64,000 bases of DNA, taken from Pseudomonas sp. B21-015 (GTDB lineage Bacteria > Pseudomonadota > Gammaproteobacteria > Pseudomonadales > Pseudomonadaceae). The stretch spans positions 3,596,001 through 3,660,000 of the forward strand of contig NZ_CP087196.1 in NCBI RefSeq assembly GCF_024749285.1. The letters run 5' to 3'. The notes under the pieces are model-generated. The model saw only the letters and a program-made list of their open reading frames with translations, was not told where the DNA came from and made no database searches. This document shows, one piece after another, positions 8,636 through 16,573 of this stretch. Numbering within the stretch: position 1 is the first letter of the stretch; each line of letters opens with the position of its first letter. A program made the position numbers and the translations under genes.

Positions 8636-9628
8636 TTAAAGTGTGCCAACGGTGCCGGGCTCGAACGCCGCTTCAACGGGCGCAATGCCGTTGATCAACG
8701 GCGCGCCGAACTCGGCCTGGCTGATCTCGAACACATCACCCGGTTGGGTGCGAATGCCGTCGGCGAAGGACAGGGTCGCGGTGCCGAAGAAGTGAATGTG
8801 CACGTCGCCGGGGCGCAGGAACTGGCTGTACTTGAAATGGTGATACTCAAGGTTTGCCAGGCTGTGACACATGTTCGCTTCGCCGCTGAGGAACTCGTTC
8901 TGCCACAGCACCTCGCCGGCGCGCAGGATGCGGCTGGTGCCTGCCAGATGCCGAGGCAATTCACCGACCCGAAGTTCCGGGCCATAGCTGCAACTGCGCA
9001 GTTTCGAATGGGCCAGGTAAAGGTAATTCTTGCGCTCCATCACGTGATCGGAAAACTCGTTGCCCACGGCGAAACCGAGGCGATACGGTTTGCCGTCGTG
9101 GCCGATGACATAGAGGCCGCTGAGTTCAGGTTCTTCACCTGCGTCTTCAGCGAACGGCGGCAGCGGGAACGGTTTACCCGGTCGCACGACGATGCTGCCA
9201 TCGCCCTTGTAGAACCACTCCGGTTGCACACCGGCCTGCCCTGTCGCCGGTTTGCCGCCCTCCACGCCCCACTTGAAGATGCGCATGGTGTCGGTCATGG
9301 CGGCTTCGTCGCCGACCTGTTGATGCATTTTGTCCCGGGCCGAAGCGCTGCCCAGATGAGTCAGGCCGGTGCCGCTGACCAGCATGTGCGCCGGGTCCGG
9401 GTGATCCAGCGGTGGGAGGATTTGCAGATTGGCCAGCAGCGCTGAATAGTCGTGACTGATGCCCAGGCCCAGGGTTTTAACCTGTTGCTCAAGATTGACA
9501 CCCGCCTCGATCGCCGCCAGCGCCAGATCCCGCACCGAGCGCGCACTCTGCACTTCGCGGACCAGGCCGTCCTCGACCACGCCGACGCGGCGTTCGCCGT
9601 TACTCAATTCGAACTGAACTAAACGCAT
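8636..9628 (-). CDS. AraD1 / fumarylacetoacetate-hydrolase-fold protein, probable 2-keto-3-deoxypentonate dehydratase
   Basis: A 330-residue FAH-superfamily protein. The C-terminal catalytic fold shows GFAVGNEFSDHVME, the metal-site region, and GDVHIHFFGTATLSFADG. It belongs to the group called AraD1, related to the Caulobacter XylX type, whose members dehydrate 2-keto-3-deoxypentonate to 2,5-dioxopentanoate. This substitutes for the DHDPS-type AraD of Azospirillum. Position between an aldonate dehydratase and a 2-oxoglutarate-semialdehyde dehydrogenase supports that step. A hydrolase acting on 2,4-diketo-3-deoxy acids is the alternative. Which pentonate stereoisomer is used cannot be read from sequence. 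Confidence 0.82.
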   Translation of the reverse strand: MRLVQFELSNGERRVGVVEDGLVREVQSARSVRDLALAAIEAGVNLEQQVKTLGLGISHDYSALLANLQILPPLDHPDPAHMLVSGTGLTHLGSASARDKMHQQVGDEAAMTDTMRIFKWGVEGGKPATGQAGVQPEWFYKGDGSIVVRPGKPFPLPPFAEDAGEEPELSGLYVIGHDGKPYRLGFAVGNEFSDHVMERKNYLYLAHSKLRSCSYGPELRVGELPRHLAGTSRILRAGEVLWQNEFLSGEANMCHSLANLEYHHFKYSQFLRPGDVHIHFFGTATLSFADGIRTQPGDVFEISQAEFGAPLINGIAPVEAAFEPGTVGTL

Positions 9629-9670
9629 GATTTTCTCCAGTTAACGCAAAACTTCAAAACAACGCAGGAC

Positions 9671-9779
9671 CCTGTGGGAGCGGGCTTGCCCGCGATGACG
9701 GCGGCACATTCACCATTGATGTGCCAGGCAGATTGCAATCGCGGGCAAGTCGAATCGTCGCACCGCCGCTCCCACAGGG
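9671..9779. repeat. REPIN, right unit degenerate
   Basis: A left REP unit identical to the common type, and a right unit broken by about 15 bp of unrelated sequence (GCGGGCAAG, then CGCTCCCACAGG about 25 bp later). It lies between the MFS and FAH genes of one operon. Confidence 0.75.
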
Positions 9780-9803
9780 TCGGTGGTGAGCGCTTATTTC
9801 GTG

Positions 9804-11126
9804 TCAGGTGCGGGTGGCCCCACGCGCACTGGCCGCAAATTCATCGGCCGGCAGCAAATGCTTACGCTCCAGCAGCCGATAAACCACGCCGGTCAAGACC
9901 AGGCCGAACACCATCACGCAGGACAGGAAGTACAACCCCGAAGCCAGATTGCCGGTGTATTCCTTCAGCGCACCGATCACGAACGGGCCGATGTAGCCGC
10001 CGAGGTTGCCCACCGAGTTGATCAACGCGATCCCCGCCGCCGCACTGGCGCCGGCGAAGAAGCGCCCCGGCAAGGTCCAGAACACCGCCGTGCAGGAAAA
10101 CAGCGCGAACGCCACCAGGCACAGCGCCGCCAATTGCAGCACCGGCACCGACAGCCAGGCGCTGAGAAACAGACCGATAGCGCCCAACACATACAACACC
10201 GCCAGATGACCATAACGATCATTCAAACGATCGGAACTGCGCGGAATGATCAGCAAACCGATGATCCCGAAGATGTACGGCACCGACGACACGAACCCGG
10301 TCACCAGGTCCGTACCACCGAACTGCTTGATCAACGTCGGCAACCACAGACCCAGGCCGTAGATGCTCAGGGTCACCGGCAGATAGAACAGCGCCAGCAG
10401 CAACACCCGTTTGTCCTTCAGCGCATGCAGCGGATTGCCGTGACGGGTCTGACCGTATTCCTCCAGGTCCTTTTTCAGCTCGCCGGTGAGCCAGTCCTTC
10501 TCCGTCTGGTCCATCCATTTCACCTGTTGCGGGCCGTCCGGCAAGTAACGCAGCACCGGCCAGGTCAGCAAGATCGCTGGCGTACCGATGACGATGAACA
10601 GCCACTGCCAACCGTGCAGCCCAAGCATGCCGTCCATGCCGAGCAAGCCGCCGGACACCGGGCCGGTGATCATCATCGCGATAGGCTGGGAAAGGATGAA
10701 CAGCCCGAGAATCTTGCCGCGATGACGAATCGGGAACCATTGGGTGATGTAGTACAGAACGCCCGGAAAGAACCCGGCTTCGGCCGCGCCGAGCAGAAAG
10801 CGCATCACATAGAAGCTGTTCGGTCCCTGGACGAACGCCATGCCGATGGTGATGGCGCCCCAGGTGAGCATGATCCGCGCGAACCAGCGCCTAGCGCCGA
10901 AGCGGTCGAGCATCAGGTTGCTGGGGATTTCCAGCAGGAAGTAGCCAATGAAGAACAGCCCGGCACCGAGCCCATAAGCCGCGTCGCCCAGGCCGATGTC
11001 AGCGCCCATGTGCAGCTTGGCGAACCCCACGGCGGAGCGATCCACATAGGCGATCAGGTACAGCAGGATCAGGAAGGGAATCAGTTTCAGCGTGATGCGA
11101 CGGATAAGCCGCAGTTCCTGGCTCAT
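9804..11126 (-). CDS. MFS transporter, anion:cation symporter family (sugar-acid uptake)
   Basis: A 440-residue inner-membrane permease with twelve predicted helices. YLIAYVDRSAVGFA in helix 1, the DRFGARRW loop between helices 2 and 3, and the helix 5 pattern EAGFFPGVLYYITQWFP mark the ACS subfamily (galactonate, glucarate, tartrate and phthalate carriers). It is the first gene of the minus-strand operon that continues with the FAH and ALDH genes. An aldonate taken up from outside is therefore the likely substrate, and no sugar dehydrogenase gene is needed in the cluster. Its promoter region holds a FadR-type operator at 11220-11230. Confidence 0.87.
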   Translation of the reverse strand: MSQELRLIRRITLKLIPFLILLYLIAYVDRSAVGFAKLHMGADIGLGDAAYGLGAGLFFIGYFLLEIPSNLMLDRFGARRWFARIMLTWGAITIGMAFVQGPNSFYVMRFLLGAAEAGFFPGVLYYITQWFPIRHRGKILGLFILSQPIAMMITGPVSGGLLGMDGMLGLHGWQWLFIVIGTPAILLTWPVLRYLPDGPQQVKWMDQTEKDWLTGELKKDLEEYGQTRHGNPLHALKDKRVLLLALFYLPVTLSIYGLGLWLPTLIKQFGGTDLVTGFVSSVPYIFGIIGLLIIPRSSDRLNDRYGHLAVLYVLGAIGLFLSAWLSVPVLQLAALCLVAFALFSCTAVFWTLPGRFFAGASAAAGIALINSVGNLGGYIGPFVIGALKEYTGNLASGLYFLSCVMVFGLVLTGVVYRLLERKHLLPADEFAASARGATRT

Positions 11127-11219
11127 GAGTTCGGTCTCCGATTGTTGTTGTTATAGAACCTCGGGGGACGCCTCTCACGGAATACCACCAGGGCCATCCC
11201 TCCGTTGAAATCGACTATA

Positions 11220-11230
11220 TAGTAATACTA
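11220..11230. promoter_or_regulatory. FadR-type GntR operator, copy 1
   Basis: TAGTAATACTA is an exact match to the FadR-subfamily consensus TNGTNNNACNA. It is part of a perfect 13-bp dyad (ATAGTA-A-TACTAT, 11219-11231). It lies about 95 bp upstream of the MFS start and about 90 bp upstream of the dehydratase start. Confidence 0.65.
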
Positions 11231-11294
11231 TTTAACCAACAACACTTCCAAACACCCGGAATAGCGCTTATGTTACGCCATAGCTAGAACAATA

Positions 11295-11305
11295 TAGTCA
11301 TACAA
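11295..11305. promoter_or_regulatory. FadR-type GntR operator, copy 2
   Basis: TAGTCATACAA again matches TNGTNNNACNA exactly. It lies 75 bp from copy 1, about 7 helical turns, and 15 bp before the dehydratase ATG, where bound repressor would block initiation. Confidence 0.6.
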
Positions 11306-11319
11306 TAAGAGAGCCGATC

Positions 11320-13056
11320 ATGTCTGATAAGAAACCCACCCTGCGCTCCGCCCAATGGTTTGGCACTGCCGACAAGAACGGCTTCATGTACCGCAGCTGG
11401 ATGAAGAATCAGGGCATCGCCGACCACCAGTTCCACGGCAAGCCGATCATCGGCATCTGCAACACCTGGTCGGAACTGACCCCGTGCAACGCGCATTTCC
11501 GCCAGATTGCGGAGCACGTCAAACGCGGAGTGATCGAAGCGGGCGGCTTCCCGGTGGAATTCCCGGTGTTCTCCAACGGCGAATCGAACCTGCGCCCCAC
11601 CGCCATGCTCACCCGCAACCTGGCGAGCATGGACGTCGAGGAAGCCATTCGCGGTAACCCGATCGATGGCGTGGTGCTGCTCACCGGCTGCGACAAAACC
11701 ACCCCGGCGCTGCTGATGGGCGCGGCCAGTTGCGACGTGCCGGCGATCGTCGTCACCGGTGGGCCGATGCTCAACGGCAAACACAAGGGCCAGGACATCG
11801 GCTCGGGCACGGTGGTCTGGCAGCTCAGCGAACAGGTCAAGGCCGGCACCATCACCCTCGATGATTTCCTTGCGGCCGAAGGCGGAATGTCGCGCTCGGC
11901 CGGCACCTGCAACACCATGGGCACGGCCTCGACCATGGCCTGCATGGCCGAAGCACTCGGCACTTCCCTGCCCCACAACGCGGCGATTCCGGCGGTCGAT
12001 GCGCGCCGTTATGTACTCGCTCACATGTCCGGCATGCGCGCGGTGGAGATGGTTCGCGAAGATTTGAAACTGTCGAAGATCCTCACCAAGGAAGCCTTCG
12101 AAAACGCCATCCGGGTGAACGCTGCCATCGGCGGTTCGACCAACGCGGTGATCCACCTGAAAGCCATCGCCGGGCGCATCGGTGTCGAGCTGGACCTGGA
12201 TGACTGGACCCGCATCGGTCGTGGCATGCCGACCATCGTCGATCTGCAACCGTCCGGGCGCTTCCTGATGGAAGAGTTCTACTACGCCGGCGGCTTGCCC
12301 GCGGTGTTGCGTCGCCTCGGCGAAGCCAACCTGATTCCGAACCCGAACGCCCTCACCGTCAACGGCAAAACCATCAGCGAGAACACCAGGGACGCGCCGA
12401 TTTACGGCCAGGACGAAGTGATCCGCACCCTCGACAACCCGATCCGCGCCGACGGCGGCATCTGTGTGTTGCGCGGCAACCTGGCGCCACTGGGTGCGGT
12501 GCTCAAGCCCTCCGCCGCGAGTGCCGAATTGATGCAACACCGTGGCCGTGCAGTGGTGTTCGAGAACTTCGACATGTACAAGGCGCGGATCAACGATCCG
12601 GAGCTGGACGTGGATGCCAACTCGATTCTGGTGATGAAGAACTGCGGCCCCAAGGGTTATCCGGGCATGGCCGAAGTCGGCAACATGGGGTTGCCGGCCA
12701 AACTGCTGGCCCAGGGCGTGACCGATATGGTGCGGATCTCCGACGCACGTATGAGCGGCACCGCCTACGGCACGGTGGTCTTGCATGTGGCACCGGAAGC
12801 CGCCGCCGGCGGGCCTTTGGCGGCGGTGAAGGAAGGTGACTGGATCGAACTCGACTGTGCCAGCGGCCGTCTGCACCTGGACATCCCCGATGCCGAACTC
12901 GCGGCGCGCATGGCCGACCTGCAACCGCCGCAACAGTTGCTGGTGGGCGGCTATCGCCAGCTGTACATCGACCATGTGTTGCAGGCGGATCAGGGCTGCG
13001 ACTTCGACTTCCTCGTGGGGTGCCGAGGATCCGAGGTACCGCGTCACTCTCACTAA
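11320..13056 (+). CDS. L-arabonate-type dehydratase (IlvD/Edd family, Fe-S)
   Basis: A 578-residue dehydratase removing water from a sugar acid (L-arabonate, D-xylonate or a close relative) to give the 2-keto-3-deoxy acid. Cys56 (TPCNAHF), Cys124 (TGCDKTTPA) and Cys197 (AGTCNTMG) correspond to the three cluster ligands of pentonate dehydratases of this family. NCGPKGYPGMAEVGN and RMSGTAYGTVVLH form the C-terminal active-site region. The terminal GCRGSEVPRHSH is the ending seen in L-arabinonate dehydratases. The ATG follows an AAGAGAG ribosome site and diverges from the transporter operon. A shared regulator is likely, given the two operators in between. Confidence 0.9.
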   Translation: MSDKKPTLRSAQWFGTADKNGFMYRSWMKNQGIADHQFHGKPIIGICNTWSELTPCNAHFRQIAEHVKRGVIEAGGFPVEFPVFSNGESNLRPTAMLTRNLASMDVEEAIRGNPIDGVVLLTGCDKTTPALLMGAASCDVPAIVVTGGPMLNGKHKGQDIGSGTVVWQLSEQVKAGTITLDDFLAAEGGMSRSAGTCNTMGTASTMACMAEALGTSLPHNAAIPAVDARRYVLAHMSGMRAVEMVREDLKLSKILTKEAFENAIRVNAAIGGSTNAVIHLKAIAGRIGVELDLDDWTRIGRGMPTIVDLQPSGRFLMEEFYYAGGLPAVLRRLGEANLIPNPNALTVNGKTISENTRDAPIYGQDEVIRTLDNPIRADGGICVLRGNLAPLGAVLKPSAASAELMQHRGRAVVFENFDMYKARINDPELDVDANSILVMKNCGPKGYPGMAEVGNMGLPAKLLAQGVTDMVRISDARMSGTAYGTVVLHVAPEAAAGGPLAAVKEGDWIELDCASGRLHLDIPDAELAARMADLQPPQQLLVGGYRQLYIDHVLQADQGCDFDFLVGCRGSEVPRHSH

Positions 13057-13067
13057 TCACCACAACC

Positions 13068-13159
13068 CCTGTGGGAGCGGGCTTGCCCGCGATAGCGGTG
13101 GATCAGTCGCCATCAATGTTAAACGTGATGGCCCCATCGCGGGCAAGCCCGCTCCCACA
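13068..13159. repeat. REPIN (GGGAGCGGGCTTGCCCGC type)
   Basis: A left unit CCTGTGGGAGCGGGCTTGCC and an inverted right unit ending GCTCCCACA, separated by about 45 bp. It begins 11 bp after the dehydratase stop. Confidence 0.9.
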
Positions 13160-13264
13160 TATTGATCTTCATCTGATTCAGGACCGTGCTTGCTCTGGCG
13201 ACCGTCCTCGCCGCGCCTGCTATCATGCGCAGCACCTCCATCGCACAGGATCGCGCCGTTCCCC

Positions 13265-13984
13265 ATGGATTACCGCAAACCCTCCGACCGCAAAAGCATG
13301 CACTCGCGCATCGTCCAGGAACTGGGCATGCAGATCGTCTCGGGACGTTTCAAGCCGGATGACAAACTGCCCGCCGAAGCCCTGTTGTGCGAGGAATACG
13401 CGGTCAGCCGGCCAGTCCTGCGCGAAGCCACCCGAGTGCTGGTCGCCAAGGGCCTGGTGTATTCCCGTCCGCGGGTCGGCACGGTGGTCAAGCAGCGTAA
13501 GGAATGGCACATGCTTGACCCGGACGTGCTGCACTGGCTGATGCAAAGCAGCCCGCAAAATGAATTCTTTGATCTGTTGACCAGCGTGCGCAGCATCATC
13601 GAACCGGCCGTCGCCGCGTTGGCCGCGCAGTTCGCCACCGAGGAAGACATCGCCTCCATCGGTGAAGCCTACCAACGCATGGAAGCGGCGCCGACACCCG
13701 AAGCCTTGCTGCAACCAGACCTGGATTTCCACAGCCGAATCGCCGACGCGACCCACAACGACTTGCTGGCAAACCTGTGCAACATGTTGTCGGTGGCGAT
13801 TGCCGAAGCCTTGAAGCACTCCAACCAACGGCCGAATCTGCACGAACTGGCGTTGCCGCGGCACAAGGCGATCCTGACCGCTATCGAGAATCGTGATGCG
13901 TTGGGCGCACGGCATGCGACGCTGGTGCAACTCGACGATGCGCGCAGTGCACTGAATGTGGTGCTCGGCACCGATCCCTCATAA
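13265..13984 (+). CDS. GntR-family transcriptional regulator, FadR/FCD subfamily
   Basis: A 239-residue repressor-type protein. The N-terminal winged helix spans residues 1 to about 75, with LPAEALLCEEYAVSRPVLRE as the recognition region and a wing at GLVYSRPRVGT. The C-terminal all-helical FCD ligand domain has the metal-binding pattern D-x3-H (DLDFHSRI) and later histidines (LPRHKAIL, ARHATLV), so a carboxylate inducer bound through a metal ion is expected. I chose the ATG at 13265 because upstream in-frame residues are not conserved-looking. It sits directly after the dehydratase and is the obvious candidate to bind the two operators at 11220-11305. Confidence 0.88.
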   Translation: MDYRKPSDRKSMHSRIVQELGMQIVSGRFKPDDKLPAEALLCEEYAVSRPVLREATRVLVAKGLVYSRPRVGTVVKQRKEWHMLDPDVLHWLMQSSPQNEFFDLLTSVRSIIEPAVAALAAQFATEEDIASIGEAYQRMEAAPTPEALLQPDLDFHSRIADATHNDLLANLCNMLSVAIAEALKHSNQRPNLHELALPRHKAILTAIENRDALGARHATLVQLDDARSALNVVLGTDPS

Positions 13985-13995
13985 CCACCATTGAA

Positions 13996-14091
13996 CCTTG
14001 TGGGAGCGGGCTTGCCCGCGATTACGGAGTGTCAGTCGATATAGATGCTGAATGATCCGCCGCAATCGCGGGCAAGCCCGCTCCCACAGGG
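13996..14091. repeat. REPIN (GGGAGCGGGCTTGCCCGC type)
   Basis: Inverted REP pair between the convergent GntR and RND genes. The left unit is CTTGTGGGAGCGGGCTTGCC and the right unit ends GCTCCCACAGG. Confidence 0.9.
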
Positions 14092-14112
14092 ACTGATGTG
14101 AAGTTTGAGATG

Positions 14113-14143
14113 AAAAAAAGCCGCAACCTCAGGTTGCGGCTTT
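14113..14143 (-). terminator. Rho-independent terminator of the YCF48-RND operon
   Basis: GCCGCAACCT pairs with AGGTTGCGGC as a 10-bp stem with a very tight loop. On the minus strand it is followed by a run of seven to eight T residues. It starts about 18 bp after the RND gene stop. Confidence 0.85.
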
Positions 14144-14160
14144 GTTGTTTCAGCGACCGG

Positions 14161-16545
14161 TCAGTGAGCGAACAGCGAGTTGCCCTTCTGCCCCGCCAGT
14201 TTCTCTGGTTTGATCAGGAACCGCGCCAGCGCTGGCAGCAGCCACAACGCGCCGAACATGTTCCAGAGCAGCATGAAGGTCAGCATCAGGCCCATGTCGG
14301 CCTGGAATTTGATGGCCGAGAAGATCCAGGTACACACGCCAATCGCCAGGCACAGACCGGTGAACAGCACGGCTTTACCGGTGGACTTCAGCGTCTGGTA
14401 GTACGCCTCTTGCAGCGGCAGGCCAGCACGCAGGAAGCTTTCCAGACGGCTGTAGATGTAGATCCCGTAGTCCACGCCAATCCCCACCCCAAGCGCCACC
14501 ACCGGCAAGGTCGCGACTTTCACGCCGATGCCCATGAACGCCATCAACGCGTTGCCAAGGACCGAGGTCAGTACCAGCGGCAGCACAATGCACAAGGTCG
14601 CCGCCCAGGAGCGGAAGGTGATCATGCACATGGTTGCGACACAGATGTACACCAACACCAGAATGGTCAGCTCGGAGCGTTTGATCACCTCGTTGGTGGC
14701 CGCTTCGATCCCGGCGTTACCGGCGGCGAGGATGAATTCCAGGCCTTCCTTGTTGTTCTCCTTGGCGAAGTCCTGCACCGAATGCACAACGCGGTCCAGG
14801 GTTTCGGCCTTGTGGTCATTGAGGAACACCAGCACCGGCGCCAGGGAGCAATTGTTGTTGTACAAGCCATCGGCACGGGCGATGGAGTTGTTCAGCACGT
14901 CCGGGTTGCGCGACAGGGTTTCCCATTTCAGGTTGCCCTCGTTCATGCCCTTGATCATCTGCTTGGACACGGTCACCAGCGAGATCGCTGACTGCACGCC
15001 TTCGGTGTTCTGCATCTTCCACATCAGCTCGTCGATCGGTGCCATGGCCTCATAGCGCGAGCAACCTTCAGACTTGGTCTTGACCATCACCACCAGCACG
15101 TCGGAACTGGTGGAGTAGTTGTTGATGATGAAGCTGTTGTCCTTGTTGTAACGCGAGTCCGGACGCAGTTCCGGCGCGCCCTGGTCGAGGTCGCCGATTT
15201 TCAGGTTCTGGCTGTACCAGAGGCCTCCACCGAAGGCGATCAGCGCCAGGGCAATGGAAACCGGTGCGACTTTCGGGCTGGCAAAGTTCGACAGCAGGCG
15301 CCAGAACGGATGCTCGCGGTGCGCGTCTTTCTTGCTGCGGTCGACGGCGCGTTTGCTGATACCGACGTAGGAAATGGCTACCGGCAGCAGGATCAGGTTG
15401 GTGAACACGATCACCGCCACGCCGATCGACGCGCCGATGGCCAGTTCGCGAATCACCCCGATGTCGATGATCAGCAGCGTGATAAAGCCCACCGCATCCG
15501 CGAGGATGGCGATCATTCCCGGCAGGAACAACTGGCGGAATGTGCGGCGTGCCGCTGTCAGCGCGTTTTCCGCCTCGCTGGACTGCAAGGCGATGCCGTT
15601 GATTTTCTGCACGCCGTGGGAAATCCCGATGGCGAAAATCAGAAACGGCACCAGCATCGAGTACGGGTCGAGCCCGAAGCCGAAGAAGTGCATCAGGCCG
15701 AGCTGCCAGACCACCGCTACCAACGTCGTACTCAACACCGCCACGGTACTGCGCATGCAGTTGGTGAACCAGTACAGCAAAATCAGGGTAATGACGAAAG
15801 CGACGCCGAAGAACATCACCACCATGACCAGCCCATCGATCAGGTCGCCGACTTTCTTGGCGAACCCGACGATGTGGATCTTCACGTTGGGGTTCTGGGC
15901 TTCGAATTTGTTGCGGATCTTGTCTTCAAGTTCGTGAGAAAACTTGCGGTAATCCAGTGCCAGCAACTTGCCCTGGTCCTGCGGGTCCGGGTAGGACTCC
16001 AGCAGCGGGATGTCGACGATGCTCGACTTGAAGTCGTTGGCCACCAGCCGCCCGACTTGCCCGGACTTGAGCACGTTATTGCGCAGCAGGTCGAGGCTTT
16101 GCTGGGAGCCGCTATAGCTCTGGGGGATCACTTCACCACCGGCGAAGCCCTCCTCCGTCACCTCGGTCCAGCGCACGCTCGGGCTCCACAGCGACTTGAG
16201 GCCGGAACGGTCGACGCCGGAGATGTAGAACACCTCGTCGTTGATCTGGCGCAGGGTCTCCATGTACTCCCTGGAGAAGATGTCACCATCAGTGGCTTCC
16301 ACGGAAATCCGTACCGTATTGCCCAGGTTCGCCAGATCGTTGCGGTGCTCCATCATTTTTTCAATGAACGGATGCTCGAGCGGGATCATTTTTTCGAAAC
16401 TGGTGGACGGCCGGATCAACGTCGCCTGCCAGAACAGGAAAATACTGACCAGCAGGCAGATGACGATCACCGCCGGGCGGTTGTTGAAGATCAGGCGTTC
16501 AAGAAACGTCGCCTTGTCCTGATGAGGAGTGCTTAAGGATGTCAT
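14161..16545 (-). CDS. RND transporter of the MMPL / HAE3 family
   Basis: A 794-residue inner-membrane protein with the duplicated RND plan: one N-terminal helix (about 25-43), a periplasmic loop of about 190 residues, six helices, a second loop with a Cys pair (EGCSRYEAM, NNNCSLAP), then six more helices. ALGVGIGVDYGIYIYSRL carries the acidic residue expected in the proton relay. HAE3/MMPL proteins export or move lipids, hopanoids and other hydrophobic compounds, and often lack an AcrA-type partner, as here. The upstream YCF48-like protein gene is in the same operon. A terminator follows. Substrate unknown. Confidence 0.9.
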   Translation of the reverse strand: MTSLSTPHQDKATFLERLIFNNRPAVIVICLLVSIFLFWQATLIRPSTSFEKMIPLEHPFIEKMMEHRNDLANLGNTVRISVEATDGDIFSREYMETLRQINDEVFYISGVDRSGLKSLWSPSVRWTEVTEEGFAGGEVIPQSYSGSQQSLDLLRNNVLKSGQVGRLVANDFKSSIVDIPLLESYPDPQDQGKLLALDYRKFSHELEDKIRNKFEAQNPNVKIHIVGFAKKVGDLIDGLVMVVMFFGVAFVITLILLYWFTNCMRSTVAVLSTTLVAVVWQLGLMHFFGFGLDPYSMLVPFLIFAIGISHGVQKINGIALQSSEAENALTAARRTFRQLFLPGMIAILADAVGFITLLIIDIGVIRELAIGASIGVAVIVFTNLILLPVAISYVGISKRAVDRSKKDAHREHPFWRLLSNFASPKVAPVSIALALIAFGGGLWYSQNLKIGDLDQGAPELRPDSRYNKDNSFIINNYSTSSDVLVVMVKTKSEGCSRYEAMAPIDELMWKMQNTEGVQSAISLVTVSKQMIKGMNEGNLKWETLSRNPDVLNNSIARADGLYNNNCSLAPVLVFLNDHKAETLDRVVHSVQDFAKENNKEGLEFILAAGNAGIEAATNEVIKRSELTILVLVYICVATMCMITFRSWAATLCIVLPLVLTSVLGNALMAFMGIGVKVATLPVVALGVGIGVDYGIYIYSRLESFLRAGLPLQEAYYQTLKSTGKAVLFTGLCLAIGVCTWIFSAIKFQADMGLMLTFMLLWNMFGALWLLPALARFLIKPEKLAGQKGNSLFAH

Positions 16546-16573
16546 AGACCCGCCTTCTTATTATTTGCCCGGC

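Noticed and set aside
9783..11156. 457-codon open frame opposite the MFS transporter gene
   Set aside because: It has no hydrophobic segments or motifs. The complementary frame gives a clean twelve-helix transporter.
11284..13053. 589-codon open frame on the minus strand opposite the dehydratase gene
   Set aside because: It lies antisense to a fully conserved dehydratase; long antisense frames are common in high-GC DNA. Its sequence is His/Arg/Gly-rich without domain motifs.
13060..14100. Regularly spaced repeats suggesting a CRISPR array
   Set aside because: They are inverted REP pairs with variable spacing in separate intergenic gaps, with no direct repeats plus unique spacers and no cas genes.
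15310..16536. 408-codon open frame opposite the RND gene
   Set aside because: Antisense shadow; the RND frame is supported by family motifs throughout.
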